64,000 bases of DNA from Sinorhizobium sp. A49 (GTDB taxonomy: Bacteria > Pseudomonadota > Alphaproteobacteria > Rhizobiales > Rhizobiaceae): the NCBI RefSeq assembly GCF_002002725.1, contig NZ_MUNW01000086.1:1-64000 (forward strand). Reading direction: 5' to 3'. Below the pieces are notes generated by a model. It was not told the DNA's origin. It saw only the letters and a list, made by a program, of their open reading frames with translations, and searched no databases. The position numbers and the translations under genes are program-made. Below, one piece after another: positions 54,132 to 62,178 of the stretch; position 1 is the stretch's first letter, and every line of letters begins with the position of its first letter.

Positions 54132-54146
54132 TTTCCATTTTGGAAA
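54132..54146. promoter_or_regulatory. Palindrome upstream of glcB
   Basis: TTTCCA-TTT-TGGAAA is a perfect 6-bp inverted repeat right after the hyuA-like stop and about 100 bases before glcB. It could be an operator for glcB. TTGACA at 54170-54175 could be a -35, without a clear -10. Confidence 0.35.
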
Positions 54147-54243
54147 CAATTCTTCGCATCCTTGCTGAATTGACAGGGAATGAATTGATGAGAAACTGCC
54201 GGCCTTTCACGCGCGCGAGTGGCCTGTTTCAAGGAGTAAGATA

Positions 54244-56415
54244 ATGGACCGCATTGAGAAGTTTGGATTGAAGATCGATGCAGGTCTGCATGGCTTTCTG
54301 GTGAACGAGGCGATGCCCGGCACCGGCGTCGATGCCGAACGGTTCTTTGCCGCCCTGTCGGAGATCGTCCATGATCTCGCGCCGAAGAACCGCGCCTTGC
54401 TCGCCAAGCGCGACGACCTGCAGGCGAAGATTGACGCCTGGTATCGCGACAATGGTGCGCCGAACGACCTTGAAGCCTACCAGGGCTTTCTGAAGGAGAT
54501 CGGCTATCTCTTGGCCGAAGGTCCCGAGTTCTCGGTCTCGACCGGCAATGTCGATCCGGAGATCGCGACCATTGCCGGCCCGCAGCTGGTCGTTCCCGTG
54601 ATGAATGCCCGCTATGCGCTCAACGCTGCCAATGCGCGCTGGGGCTCGCTCTATGACGCGCTCTACGGCACCGACGCGATTTCCGACGATGGCGGCGCTG
54701 AAAAGGGACGCGGTTACAATCCCAAGCGCGGCGCCAAGGTTATCGCCTGGGCACGCGACTTCCTCGACGCCAGCGCGCCGCTCCAAAGCGGCAGCTGGAA
54801 GGATGTTTCATCGCTGACAGTCGCTTCCGGAGGCCTCTCGGTCACGCTTGCGGGCGACGCCGAGACCACGCTTCGCAATCCCGCGCAGTTTGCCGGCTAT
54901 GACGGTTCGGACGACGCGCCGTCGCAGGTTGTTCTCCGGCACAACAATCTGCATGCCGTCGTCGTTCTCGATGCCACGACGCCGATCGGCAAGGATGATC
55001 CGGCCCATATTTCCGACGTCATTCTCGAATCGGCGATCACCACCATCATGGACTGCGAAGATTCGGTCGCCGCCGTCGATGCCGAAGATAAGGTGGTCGT
55101 CTACCGCAACTGGCTCGGCCTGATGAAGGGCGATCTCGAGGAAGAAGTCGTCAAGGGCGGCCGCAGCTTCACGCGCCGGCTCAATGCCGATCGCACCTAC
55201 ACGGCACCCGGCGGTGGCACGCTGTCGCTTCCGGGCCGCTCGCTGATGTTGGTGCGCAATGTCGGCCACCTCATGACGAATCCGGCTATCCTTGATCGCG
55301 ACGGCAATGAAGTGCCGGAAGGCATCATGGATGCCATGGCAACCGCGCTGATCGCGCTGCACGATATCGGCGACGGTGGCCGCCGCATGAACTCCCGCGA
55401 AGGCTCGATGTATGTCGTCAAGCCGAAGATGCACGGGCCGGAAGAAGTCGCCTTTGCCTGCGAGATTTTTTCGCGCGTCGAGACGGCGCTCGGCATGCCG
55501 GCCAATACCATGAAGATGGGCATCATGGACGAGGAGCGCCGCACCACGGTCAACCTCAAGGAATGCATCCGTGCGGCGCGCGAACGCGTCGTCTTCATCA
55601 ACACCGGCTTCCTCGATCGCACCGGCGACGAGATCCATACCTCGATGGAAGCAGGCCCGATGATCCGCAAGGGCGATATGAAACAGGCGGCATGGATCGC
55701 GGCTTACGAAAACTGGAACGTCGACATTGGTCTCGAATGCGGCCTTTCCGGTCACGCGCAGATCGGCAAGGGCATGTGGGCCATGCCCGACCTGATGGCG
55801 GCGATGCTGGAGCAGAAGATCGCTCACCCGAAGGCTGGCGCCAACACCGCATGGGTTCCGTCGCCGACGGCTGCCACCCTGCATGCCACCCACTACCACC
55901 GGGTCAACGTTGCCGACGTTCAGGCTGGTCTGAAGAGCCGGGCACGGGCCAAGCTCGGCGATATCCTCTCGGTTCCGGTTGCGACGCGTCCAAACTGGAC
56001 GCCGGAGGAAATCCAGCGCGAGCTCGACAACAATGCGCAGGGCATCCTCGGTTACGTCGTGCGCTGGGTCGACCAGGGCGTCGGTTGCTCCAAGGTGCCC
56101 GATATCAACAATGTCGGCCTGATGGAGGATCGTGCCACACTGCGCATTTCCGCCCAGCACATGGCCAACTGGCTGCACCATGGGGTGGTCACCGAAGCAC
56201 AGGTCGCCGAGACGATGAAGCGCATGGCCGCGATCGTCGACGGCCAGAACGCCGATGATCCGCAATATGTCGCGATGGCCGGCAACTTCGATGGCTCGAT
56301 CGCCTTCCAGGCTGCGCTCGAGCTTGTCCTCGAGGGGCGCCAACAGCCGAACGGTTACACCGAACCGGTCCTGCACCGCCGTCGCCGCGAGCTGAAAGCC
56401 AAACTGGCGGCCTGA
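54244..56415 (+). CDS. glcB: Malate synthase G
   Basis: 723 aa, the size of the G isoform. It condenses glyoxylate with acetyl-CoA to malate. The catalytic core shows [71 protein letters not shown] and [19 protein letters not shown] at 54244 with AAGGAG upstream. It stands alone, with a hairpin over its stop codon. Confidence 0.97.
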   Translation: MDRIEKFGLKIDAGLHGFLVNEAMPGTGVDAERFFAALSEIVHDLAPKNRALLAKRDDLQAKIDAWYRDNGAPNDLEAYQGFLKEIGYLLAEGPEFSVSTGNVDPEIATIAGPQLVVPVMNARYALNAANARWGSLYDALYGTDAISDDGGAEKGRGYNPKRGAKVIAWARDFLDASAPLQSGSWKDVSSLTVASGGLSVTLAGDAETTLRNPAQFAGYDGSDDAPSQVVLRHNNLHAVVVLDATTPIGKDDPAHISDVILESAITTIMDCEDSVAAVDAEDKVVVYRNWLGLMKGDLEEEVVKGGRSFTRRLNADRTYTAPGGGTLSLPGRSLMLVRNVGHLMTNPAILDRDGNEVPEGIMDAMATALIALHDIGDGGRRMNSREGSMYVVKPKMHGPEEVAFACEIFSRVETALGMPANTMKMGIMDEERRTTVNLKECIRAARERVVFINTGFLDRTGDEIHTSMEAGPMIRKGDMKQAAWIAAYENWNVDIGLECGLSGHAQIGKGMWAMPDLMAAMLEQKIAHPKAGANTAWVPSPTAATLHATHYHRVNVADVQAGLKSRARAKLGDILSVPVATRPNWTPEEIQRELDNNAQGILGYVVRWVDQGVGCSKVPDINNVGLMEDRATLRISAQHMANWLHHGVVTEAQVAETMKRMAAIVDGQNADDPQYVAMAGNFDGSIAFQAALELVLEGRQQPNGYTEPVLHRRRRELKAKLAA

Positions 56416-56427
56416 TCGGGCCGCCAG
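56404..56427 (+). other. Hairpin spanning the glcB stop codon
   Basis: CTGGCGGCC (56404-56412) pairs perfectly with GGCCGCCAG (56419-56427), with the TGA in the loop. No T tract follows. It may end or protect the glcB transcript in this short convergent gap. Confidence 0.4.
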
Positions 56428-56447
56428 CTGAATTCATCGAGGCTGGG

Positions 56448-58385
56448 TCAGAACTCGGCCCAGCCTTCGGTGGCCAACGCCGTGTTTCCTTGCACCAGTG
56501 GTGCAGCAGGTCGTCTTACGGCCGGGCGGGCGTTGCTGCCAGCGTATTGATGGGCGCTGACGGCGCGCGGCGCGGTTCTGCGCGCTCCCGATTGGGGCGA
56601 GGCGCTGGTTTCGCCGGACAGTTGGAACCTGTCGATCAGGGCTCGAAGGTTGCTGCCCTCCTGGGCAAGCGTCGCCGAAGCGGCATTTGCCTCCTCGACC
56701 ATGGCGGCGTTGCGCTGCGTCACCTGGTCCATCTGGTTGACGGCCGTGTTGACCTCGGCCAACCCGACGGATTGTTCCCGCGCCGATGTGGCGATGGCCG
56801 CCATATGCTCGTTGATGGTGATGACATGCGCCTCGATGGTCTTCAGGGCCTCGCCGGTATCGCGCACCAGTCGCACGCCGCTTTCGACCTCCGAGCTGGA
56901 GCTGCGAATCAGTTCCTTGATTTCCTTGGCGGCTTTTGCCGAGCGCTGTGCCAGCTCGCGCACTTCCTGTGCCACGACCGCAAAGCCCTTGCCGGCTTCA
57001 CCCGCCCGTGCTGCCTCGACCCCGGCATTCAGCGCCAGCAGGTTGGTCTGGAAGGCGATTTCGTCGATCACGCCGATGATGCTGGAAATCTGGCTGGATG
57101 ATTCTTCGATCCGCCGCATCGCCTCGACGGCATTTGCCACGACGACGGCAGATTGCGTCGCGCTGGTCTTTGCTTCGCCTGCCACATCGCGGGCTTCCTC
57201 CGTCCGGCGTGAGGAGTTGCTGACATTGGCGGTGATCTGGTCGAGTGCCGCGGCCGTTTCCTCCAGGGATGCCGCCTGCTGCTCCGTGCGTTTTGACAGG
57301 TCATCGGCGCTCTGGCTGATTTCGCGGGTGCCCAGGCCGATGTTGCCGGCGCTGTCGGCAACTGCAAGCATGGCATCGTTGAGCTGGCCGGCAGCCTTGT
57401 TGAGGTCGTGACGCAATTGCTCGAACTCGGCGGAGAACGGCTCGTCCAACCGGACGGCAAGATCGCCGTCAGCCAGCCGCTGCAAGCCTGTTGCAAGACC
57501 TGATGTTGCCTGGACCAGCCTCTGCTGAGCGGCCCGTTCGGCCTCCGCCTGCATTCTCGTGCGTTCGGCTTCGCCGTTGCGGCGGCTTTCCTCGGCTTCC
57601 GCCTGCAGGCGAAGGTTGGATCGGGCGGCTTCCCGGAACGATTGGATGGCGCGGGCCATCTCGGCGATCTCGTCCTTGCCGGTCACCGCAGTGCCGTCAT
57701 CGTCGAGATGGCCGTCGATGAGTTTGCGCATCGCGCCGATCTGTCGGCCGAGTGGGCCGATCACGCCACGCGAAACAACCAGATACGTTCCGGCGGCCAG
57801 CACGAGGACGAGCAGGATGATACCGATGCTGAGCACCTGCACGGTTTCGAACTCACGATGCTGTGCCTGAAAGACCTCATCCGACAAGTGAACTTGCAGA
57901 TCGGAAATCTCCGAAATGGTCTCGGTCAACGGATCGATGGTTTCGTAGAGCGCCGTCCGAACGAAGCTGTCGAGTGCCGCCGAATCACCCTCGGACAGGA
58001 TCTTGGTCAGCGTCGCGATCGAATCCATCGCGATCACCATCTGCTGCTTGGCGTTCTCGACAAGCTTATGTTCTTCTGGCGTCATCGAGGTCGAGACATA
58101 GGCGTCCCAGTTGGCCGTTATCACCTGACGCGCATTGTTGACCGATGCGAGGCCCGTCTCCATCGTCTCGTTTCCATTGCGCACCTTGTGCGCCGCATCG
58201 ACGATGGAAACGGCAAAAGCGTCCGATGTCGCCTTTAGATTCTTCAGCGGCACGATGCGGTCGGCATAGACCGCATCCATCGTTTCGCTGTTTTCGGCGA
58301 GCGCATGCTGGCTGTAGACGGCAATGCCGATCGCGATGAGTGACAACAGTGCGATCGCACTGAGGAGCTTGGTCTTGATCAGCAT
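56448..58385 (-). CDS. Methyl-accepting chemotaxis protein with C-terminal docking-like pentapeptide
   Basis: 645 aa. TM1 ([19 protein letters not shown]), a periplasmic four-helix-bundle sensor (about 30-190), TM2 ([21 protein letters not shown]), a HAMP, a coiled coil and a second HAMP-like segment ([18 protein letters not shown]), then the signalling tip [33 protein letters not shown]. Methylation helices flank the tip. The last residues, GWAEF, fit the x-W-x-x-F pattern of the NWETF tether for CheR/CheB. Ligand unknown. ATG at 58385. Confidence 0.94.
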   Translation of the reverse strand: MLIKTKLLSAIALLSLIAIGIAVYSQHALAENSETMDAVYADRIVPLKNLKATSDAFAVSIVDAAHKVRNGNETMETGLASVNNARQVITANWDAYVSTSMTPEEHKLVENAKQQMVIAMDSIATLTKILSEGDSAALDSFVRTALYETIDPLTETISEISDLQVHLSDEVFQAQHREFETVQVLSIGIILLVLVLAAGTYLVVSRGVIGPLGRQIGAMRKLIDGHLDDDGTAVTGKDEIAEMARAIQSFREAARSNLRLQAEAEESRRNGEAERTRMQAEAERAAQQRLVQATSGLATGLQRLADGDLAVRLDEPFSAEFEQLRHDLNKAAGQLNDAMLAVADSAGNIGLGTREISQSADDLSKRTEQQAASLEETAAALDQITANVSNSSRRTEEARDVAGEAKTSATQSAVVVANAVEAMRRIEESSSQISSIIGVIDEIAFQTNLLALNAGVEAARAGEAGKGFAVVAQEVRELAQRSAKAAKEIKELIRSSSSEVESGVRLVRDTGEALKTIEAHVITINEHMAAIATSAREQSVGLAEVNTAVNQMDQVTQRNAAMVEEANAASATLAQEGSNLRALIDRFQLSGETSASPQSGARRTAPRAVSAHQYAGSNARPAVRRPAAPLVQGNTALATEGWAEF

Positions 58386-58601
58386 GTCCGGTCCCTTTGG
58401 TTAGGCGTCTATCGGCCACACTTTTTAGTTAATTAGATAATGCTTGCTTAATAACGTGCTGAAATTTCGGTCTTATTGCGCGCTTTTTGAACAAATCGTC
58501 GCGGCGGATTCAGATGTCGGCCACCCTGATTTGAGGTGTCTGAAGCAGAGCAACTCTGCGTATCAACAACGACGGAATATCGTCGGGGATATGTGGCCAA
58601 C

Positions 58602-58630
58602 AAAAAAAGCCGCCGAGGATCCCGGCGGCT
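58602..58630 (-). terminator. Rho-independent terminator of the L,D-transpeptidase gene
   Basis: AGCCGCCG (58608-58615) pairs with CGGCGGCT (58623-58630) around 7 bases; the A7 run at 58602-58608 becomes a U tract on the minus strand. It is 26 bases after the gene's stop. The remainder of 58386-58601 shows no gene. Confidence 0.88.
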
Positions 58631-58655
58631 CTGATCGCATGATTCAGGTTGCGTT

Positions 58656-59345
58656 TTACTGCTGGACGACCACGCGTGCGTTCTTGCCCGGACGGACCCG
58701 CGAATAGAGATCGATGATGTCCTGGTTCATCAGGCGGATGCAGCCGGACGATGCGGCCGTGCCGATCGACGACCACTCCGGCGTGCCATGCAGGCGGAAC
58801 AGCGTGTCCTTGCCCTGGTCGTTGAAGAGATAGAGGGCGCGCGCGCCGAGCGGGTTCTTCAGGCCCGGGCCCATGCCTGCCTCGACATACTTCGCCACTT
58901 CCGGCTTGCGCTCCGCCATTTCCTTCGGCGGATGCCACATCGGCCATTCCTGCTTCCAGGCGATATAGGCTTCGCCTTCCCATGCGAAACCGGCCTTGCC
59001 GACGCCGATGCCGTAGCGCACGGCCTTGCCGCCGGGCAGCACGTAGTAGAGGAAACGGTTCGGCGTGTTCACGACGATCGTGCCGGGGCGCTCGCTCGTC
59101 GAATAGTCGACGATCTGGCGATGGAAACGATTTTCGACCCTGTTGATCGGAACGGCAGGGAGCGCATAGCCGTGATCCTCAACTGCGCCATAATCACCCG
59201 AAAAGATCTGATTCGAAGCGACTTGCACCGCAGCGGGAGCAGGCTCACCGCTAGCCGTCTCGGACTTGGTCGAAGTTGTCGAGCAGCCGGCCATGGCGAG
59301 TGTCGCCGCCAGGCTGCACAGGAAGAAGGCATTGCGGAAGCGCAT
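58656..59345 (-). CDS. L,D-transpeptidase (YkuD) lipoprotein
   Basis: 229 aa. A lipoprotein signal ends at LAMAGC, so the protein is lipid-anchored. The YkuD domain has the catalytic HGTPEWSSIGTAASSGCIRLMNQD, with His and nucleophile Cys, and PNRFLYYVLPGGKAVRYGIGVGKAG. It cross-links peptidoglycan 3-3 or attaches proteins to it; such enzymes are abundant in polar-growing Rhizobiales. ATG at 59345. Confidence 0.94.
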   Translation of the reverse strand: MRFRNAFFLCSLAATLAMAGCSTTSTKSETASGEPAPAAVQVASNQIFSGDYGAVEDHGYALPAVPINRVENRFHRQIVDYSTSERPGTIVVNTPNRFLYYVLPGGKAVRYGIGVGKAGFAWEGEAYIAWKQEWPMWHPPKEMAERKPEVAKYVEAGMGPGLKNPLGARALYLFNDQGKDTLFRLHGTPEWSSIGTAASSGCIRLMNQDIIDLYSRVRPGKNARVVVQQ

Positions 59346-59527
59346 AGGAGTCTCTTAAATAAGAAGCGAAGAAAAACTGGGTCGGCCCGACCATCAGTGG
59401 CTACGGTTATTTTCGATTAGTTGCTGCTATGCAAGGGATTGCGCGGCAACAAGGCGGCGGGAAAGTGTAAATTCCGTGACGCTGGCTTTTTTGCAACAAA
59501 AGCGGTGACGCACGAGAGTCTAGACGA

Positions 59528-60067
59528 ATGACAATTCTCTCTATCCATGGCGACAACCCTCTCGTCGACGGTCGGCAATCGAATCGCGCGCTCCTGGTGC
59601 GCCGCGGAGTCCAGCGACTTTTCGCCGAACTTCGGCACTCGGTGCTGCCGGAGCTCACGCTCGCCAGCGGCCGTCGCGCCGATCTCATCTCTTTGTCGGT
59701 AAAGGGCGAAATCTGGATTGTCGAGATCAAGACGTCGATCGAGGATTTTCGGGTGGATCGCAAATGGCCGGATTATCGGCAGCACTGCGACCGACTGTTC
59801 TTCGCCACCCATGGCGACGTTCCACTCGATATCTTCCCGGAGGATTGCGGCCTGCTGCTTTCGGATGGTTATGATGGGCACATCATCCGTGACGCACCGG
59901 AACATCGGCTGGCGCCGGCCACCCGAAAATCGGTGCTGCAGCTTTTTGCCCGCACCGCCGCGCAACGGCTGATGCTGGCGGAGTGGGCTGCCGAGCGCAA
60001 TGGCGAACTCGGCAACTCCATACGCGATATCGTATCCGGCTCCCGCGACGGGACCGTCGAAGGCTGA
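59528..60067 (+). CDS. mmcB: MmcB family DNA repair protein
   Basis: 179 aa. The PD-(D/E)XK-like core reads SGRRADLISLSVKGEIWIVEIKTSIEDFRVDRKWPDYRQHCDRLFFA, with the Asp and the E-x-K pair. Matches MmcB (DUF1052), described in Caulobacter as acting in mitomycin C repair. ATG at 59528; ribosome site weak. Its TGA is directly followed, with no gap, by the stop of convergent actR. Confidence 0.88.
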   Translation: MTILSIHGDNPLVDGRQSNRALLVRRGVQRLFAELRHSVLPELTLASGRRADLISLSVKGEIWIVEIKTSIEDFRVDRKWPDYRQHCDRLFFATHGDVPLDIFPEDCGLLLSDGYDGHIIRDAPEHRLAPATRKSVLQLFARTAAQRLMLAEWAAERNGELGNSIRDIVSGSRDGTVEG

Positions 60068-60652
60068 TTATTTTGGCGCGCGTTTCGCGAGGATACGCTG
60101 CAGGGTCCGGCGGTGCATGTTGAGCCGGCGTGCCGTTTCCGACACGTTGCGCTCGCACATCTCGTAGACGCGCTGAATGTGCTCCCACCGCACACGGTCG
60201 GCGGACATCGGGTTTTCCGGCGGCTCCACCCGTTCGCCCTGTCGCTGCACCAGTGCAGCGAAGATGTCGTCGGCGTCGGCCGGCTTGGCAAGGTAATCGA
60301 CCGCCCCGAGCTTCACGGCATTCACGGCCGTTGCGATGTTACCGTAGCCGGTCAGCATGATCATGCGGGTGTCGTCGCGGCGGCTGCGGATCGCCTCGAT
60401 CACGTCGAGGCCGCTGCCGTCGCCGAGCCTCAGATCGATGACCGCATATTTCGGCGGGTTGCCCTTTGCCTTGGCGATGCCTTCTGCAACGGACTCGGCG
60501 ATATCGACGGTGAAGCCGCGCGCTTCCATGGCGCGGGCGAGGCGTCGAAGGAACGGGGCGTCATCGTCGACGAGCAGCAACGTTCTGTCCGGTCCGATCA
60601 GTTCGGCGTCCTGGGCATGCGTGCTGGGCGATGCTGTCGATTTTTCGGTCAT
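60068..60652 (-). CDS. actR: Response regulator ActR (RegA/PrrA family)
   Basis: 194 aa. Receiver with LLVDDDAPF and Asp73 in VIDLRLGDGSG, LTGYG and AKPAD, then a Pro-containing linker and a Fis-type helix-turn-helix (WEHIQRVYEMCERNVSETARRLNMHRRTLQRIL). ActR controls redox, CO2/N and acid-tolerance genes in rhizobia. It follows actS after 83 bases on the same strand. Confidence 0.96.
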   Translation of the reverse strand: MTEKSTASPSTHAQDAELIGPDRTLLLVDDDAPFLRRLARAMEARGFTVDIAESVAEGIAKAKGNPPKYAVIDLRLGDGSGLDVIEAIRSRRDDTRMIMLTGYGNIATAVNAVKLGAVDYLAKPADADDIFAALVQRQGERVEPPENPMSADRVRWEHIQRVYEMCERNVSETARRLNMHRRTLQRILAKRAPK

Positions 60653-60735
60653 TCTCGCAATCCTTGGGCGAAAATCGGGACGTTTTCACCGAGATTATAG
60701 GTTTCCTGTCATGCGGTTCAATAAACTGCCAAACG

Positions 60736-62040
60736 TCATTTCGCCAGTTTCGTATCCATCAGTGCACGCGGCCATTCGACGCTGACCTTGGCGCCGGGTC
60801 GATCTGCGCCGCCGTTCTCGAAGCGCAGCCTTGCGCCGGAGCGCTCCAGCAGCGTCTTGGCGATAAACAGGCCAAGCCCGAGGCCACCGGCGCTGTCGTC
60901 CTTCTGTCGCCGCGTGACATAGGGTTCGCCGATGCGCATCAGAATATCGGGGGCAAATCCGTCGCCGTCATCCGCGATCGTCACTTTGACATGTTCGGCC
61001 GTGTGCTCGACCGTAACCGTCACCTGCTTCTTGGCATAGTCGACCGCATTTTCGAGCAGATTGCCGAGGCCGTAGAGAATGCCGGCATTGCGGTTGCCGA
61101 CCGGCTCGGATGCCTTGTCGCCCTTTTCGACCAGATTGATGTGAATGCCGAACTCGCGGTGCGGCGCCATCACTTCTTCCACCAGCGAGGAGAGCGGCAG
61201 GAGCCGCATATGCTCTTCGCTCTCGGAGGACAGCGTCGTCAGCCGCTTGAGAATGTCGCGGCATCGCTCGCTCTGGCTGCGCAAGAGGTGCACGTCCTCG
61301 CCGAAGCGCGGATCGTCGCCGAGTTCGCGCTCCATTTCCTTGGCGACAACGCTGATCGTGGCAAGCGGAGTGCCGAGTTCATGGGCGGCGGCGGCGGCCA
61401 GGCCGTCGAGCTGCGAAAGGTGCTTTTCACGCTGCAGCACCAGTTCGGTTGCCGTCAGCGCCTCCGACAGTTCGCTGGCTTCGAGCGAGACGCGATAGGT
61501 GTAGAAGGCGGCAAAGGCCGTCATGGACACGATCGCAAACCAGATGCCAGCCGTCAGCACCCGCGGCATCAACAGGAGCGTGCCGGGATACCAGGGCAGC
61601 GGGAAGGGGGAGAAGGCAAGGGCCGTGACGCCGATCACCGCAAGGCCGGCAAGAACGATGCTGTGCGGCTTCGGCTGAGAGGCCGAGGAAATGATGACGG
61701 GCACGCACAGCAGCGGCGCAAACGGATTGGCAAGTCCGCCGGTGATGAACAGCAGGCCGGTCAATTGCGCCAGGTCGAGCCCGAGGAGCGCGAAGGCGGC
61801 CGGTGGCCGCAGCCGGTGCGTCGGCGGAAAGCGCAGCGTGAGATAGGTATTGACCAGGGCCAGCGTGGCAATCAGCACCAGGCACAAGAGCAAGGGCAGG
61901 GGAAACTGCAGCCACAACGTGGTGATGATGACGGCGATCGACTGGCCGCCGACCGCAAGCCAGCGAAGGCGGATGAGCGTCTGCAGCCGCAGGCTTCTGT
62001 TGGAGGTCGGATCGTTGTGTTCCATCGCCACTGCCGTCAT
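60736..62040 (-). CDS. actS: Redox sensor histidine kinase ActS (RegB/PrrB family)
   Basis: 434 aa from ATG 62040. About six membrane helices, with the RegB quinone/redox motif GGLANPF at 101-107, then the kinase core: His220 in AAAAHELGTPLATIS and the redox-active-type Cys260 in RSQSERCRDILKRL, as in RegB. ATP site GLGNLLENAVDYA and GGLGLGLFIAKTLLER. It phosphorylates ActR under reducing conditions. Start not certain: ATGs at 62058, 62040 and 62025 are in frame. Confidence 0.94.
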   Translation of the reverse strand: MTAVAMEHNDPTSNRSLRLQTLIRLRWLAVGGQSIAVIITTLWLQFPLPLLLCLVLIATLALVNTYLTLRFPPTHRLRPPAAFALLGLDLAQLTGLLFITGGLANPFAPLLCVPVIISSASQPKPHSIVLAGLAVIGVTALAFSPFPLPWYPGTLLLMPRVLTAGIWFAIVSMTAFAAFYTYRVSLEASELSEALTATELVLQREKHLSQLDGLAAAAAHELGTPLATISVVAKEMERELGDDPRFGEDVHLLRSQSERCRDILKRLTTLSSESEEHMRLLPLSSLVEEVMAPHREFGIHINLVEKGDKASEPVGNRNAGILYGLGNLLENAVDYAKKQVTVTVEHTAEHVKVTIADDGDGFAPDILMRIGEPYVTRRQKDDSAGGLGLGLFIAKTLLERSGARLRFENGGADRPGAKVSVEWPRALMDTKLAK

Positions 62041-62067
62041 GCCTGCCCTTGTTCCCATTACAGCGCC

Positions 62068-62087
62068 GCGCGTCAAATCCGACGCGC
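62068..62087. promoter_or_regulatory. Possible ActR-type binding site upstream of actS
   Basis: GCGCGTC (62068-62074) and GACGCGC (62081-62087) are perfect 7-bp arms with a 6-base A/T-richer spacer. The right half fits the GNCGC element of RegA/PrrA sites. It is 28 bases before the chosen actS start, so autoregulation is possible. Confidence 0.4.
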
Positions 62088-62178
62088 AAGGGACGCTGGC
62101 TTTAAACCTGCTACAAAGTTTCTTCTCAAATCGATTCCGATTTAAGGAATCATACAGTCGTCCTTCAGAGGCGCTGCC

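Noticed and set aside
51978-56376. Long minus-strand frames opposite the HyuA-like gene and glcB
   Set aside because: Same reason: real, motif-bearing genes are on the plus strand and no ribosome site or family signal is seen on the other.
58429-58451. CtrA-type TTAA pairs upstream of the chemoreceptor gene
   Set aside because: The two TTAA elements are 15 bases apart, not 7, so they do not form a CtrA box.
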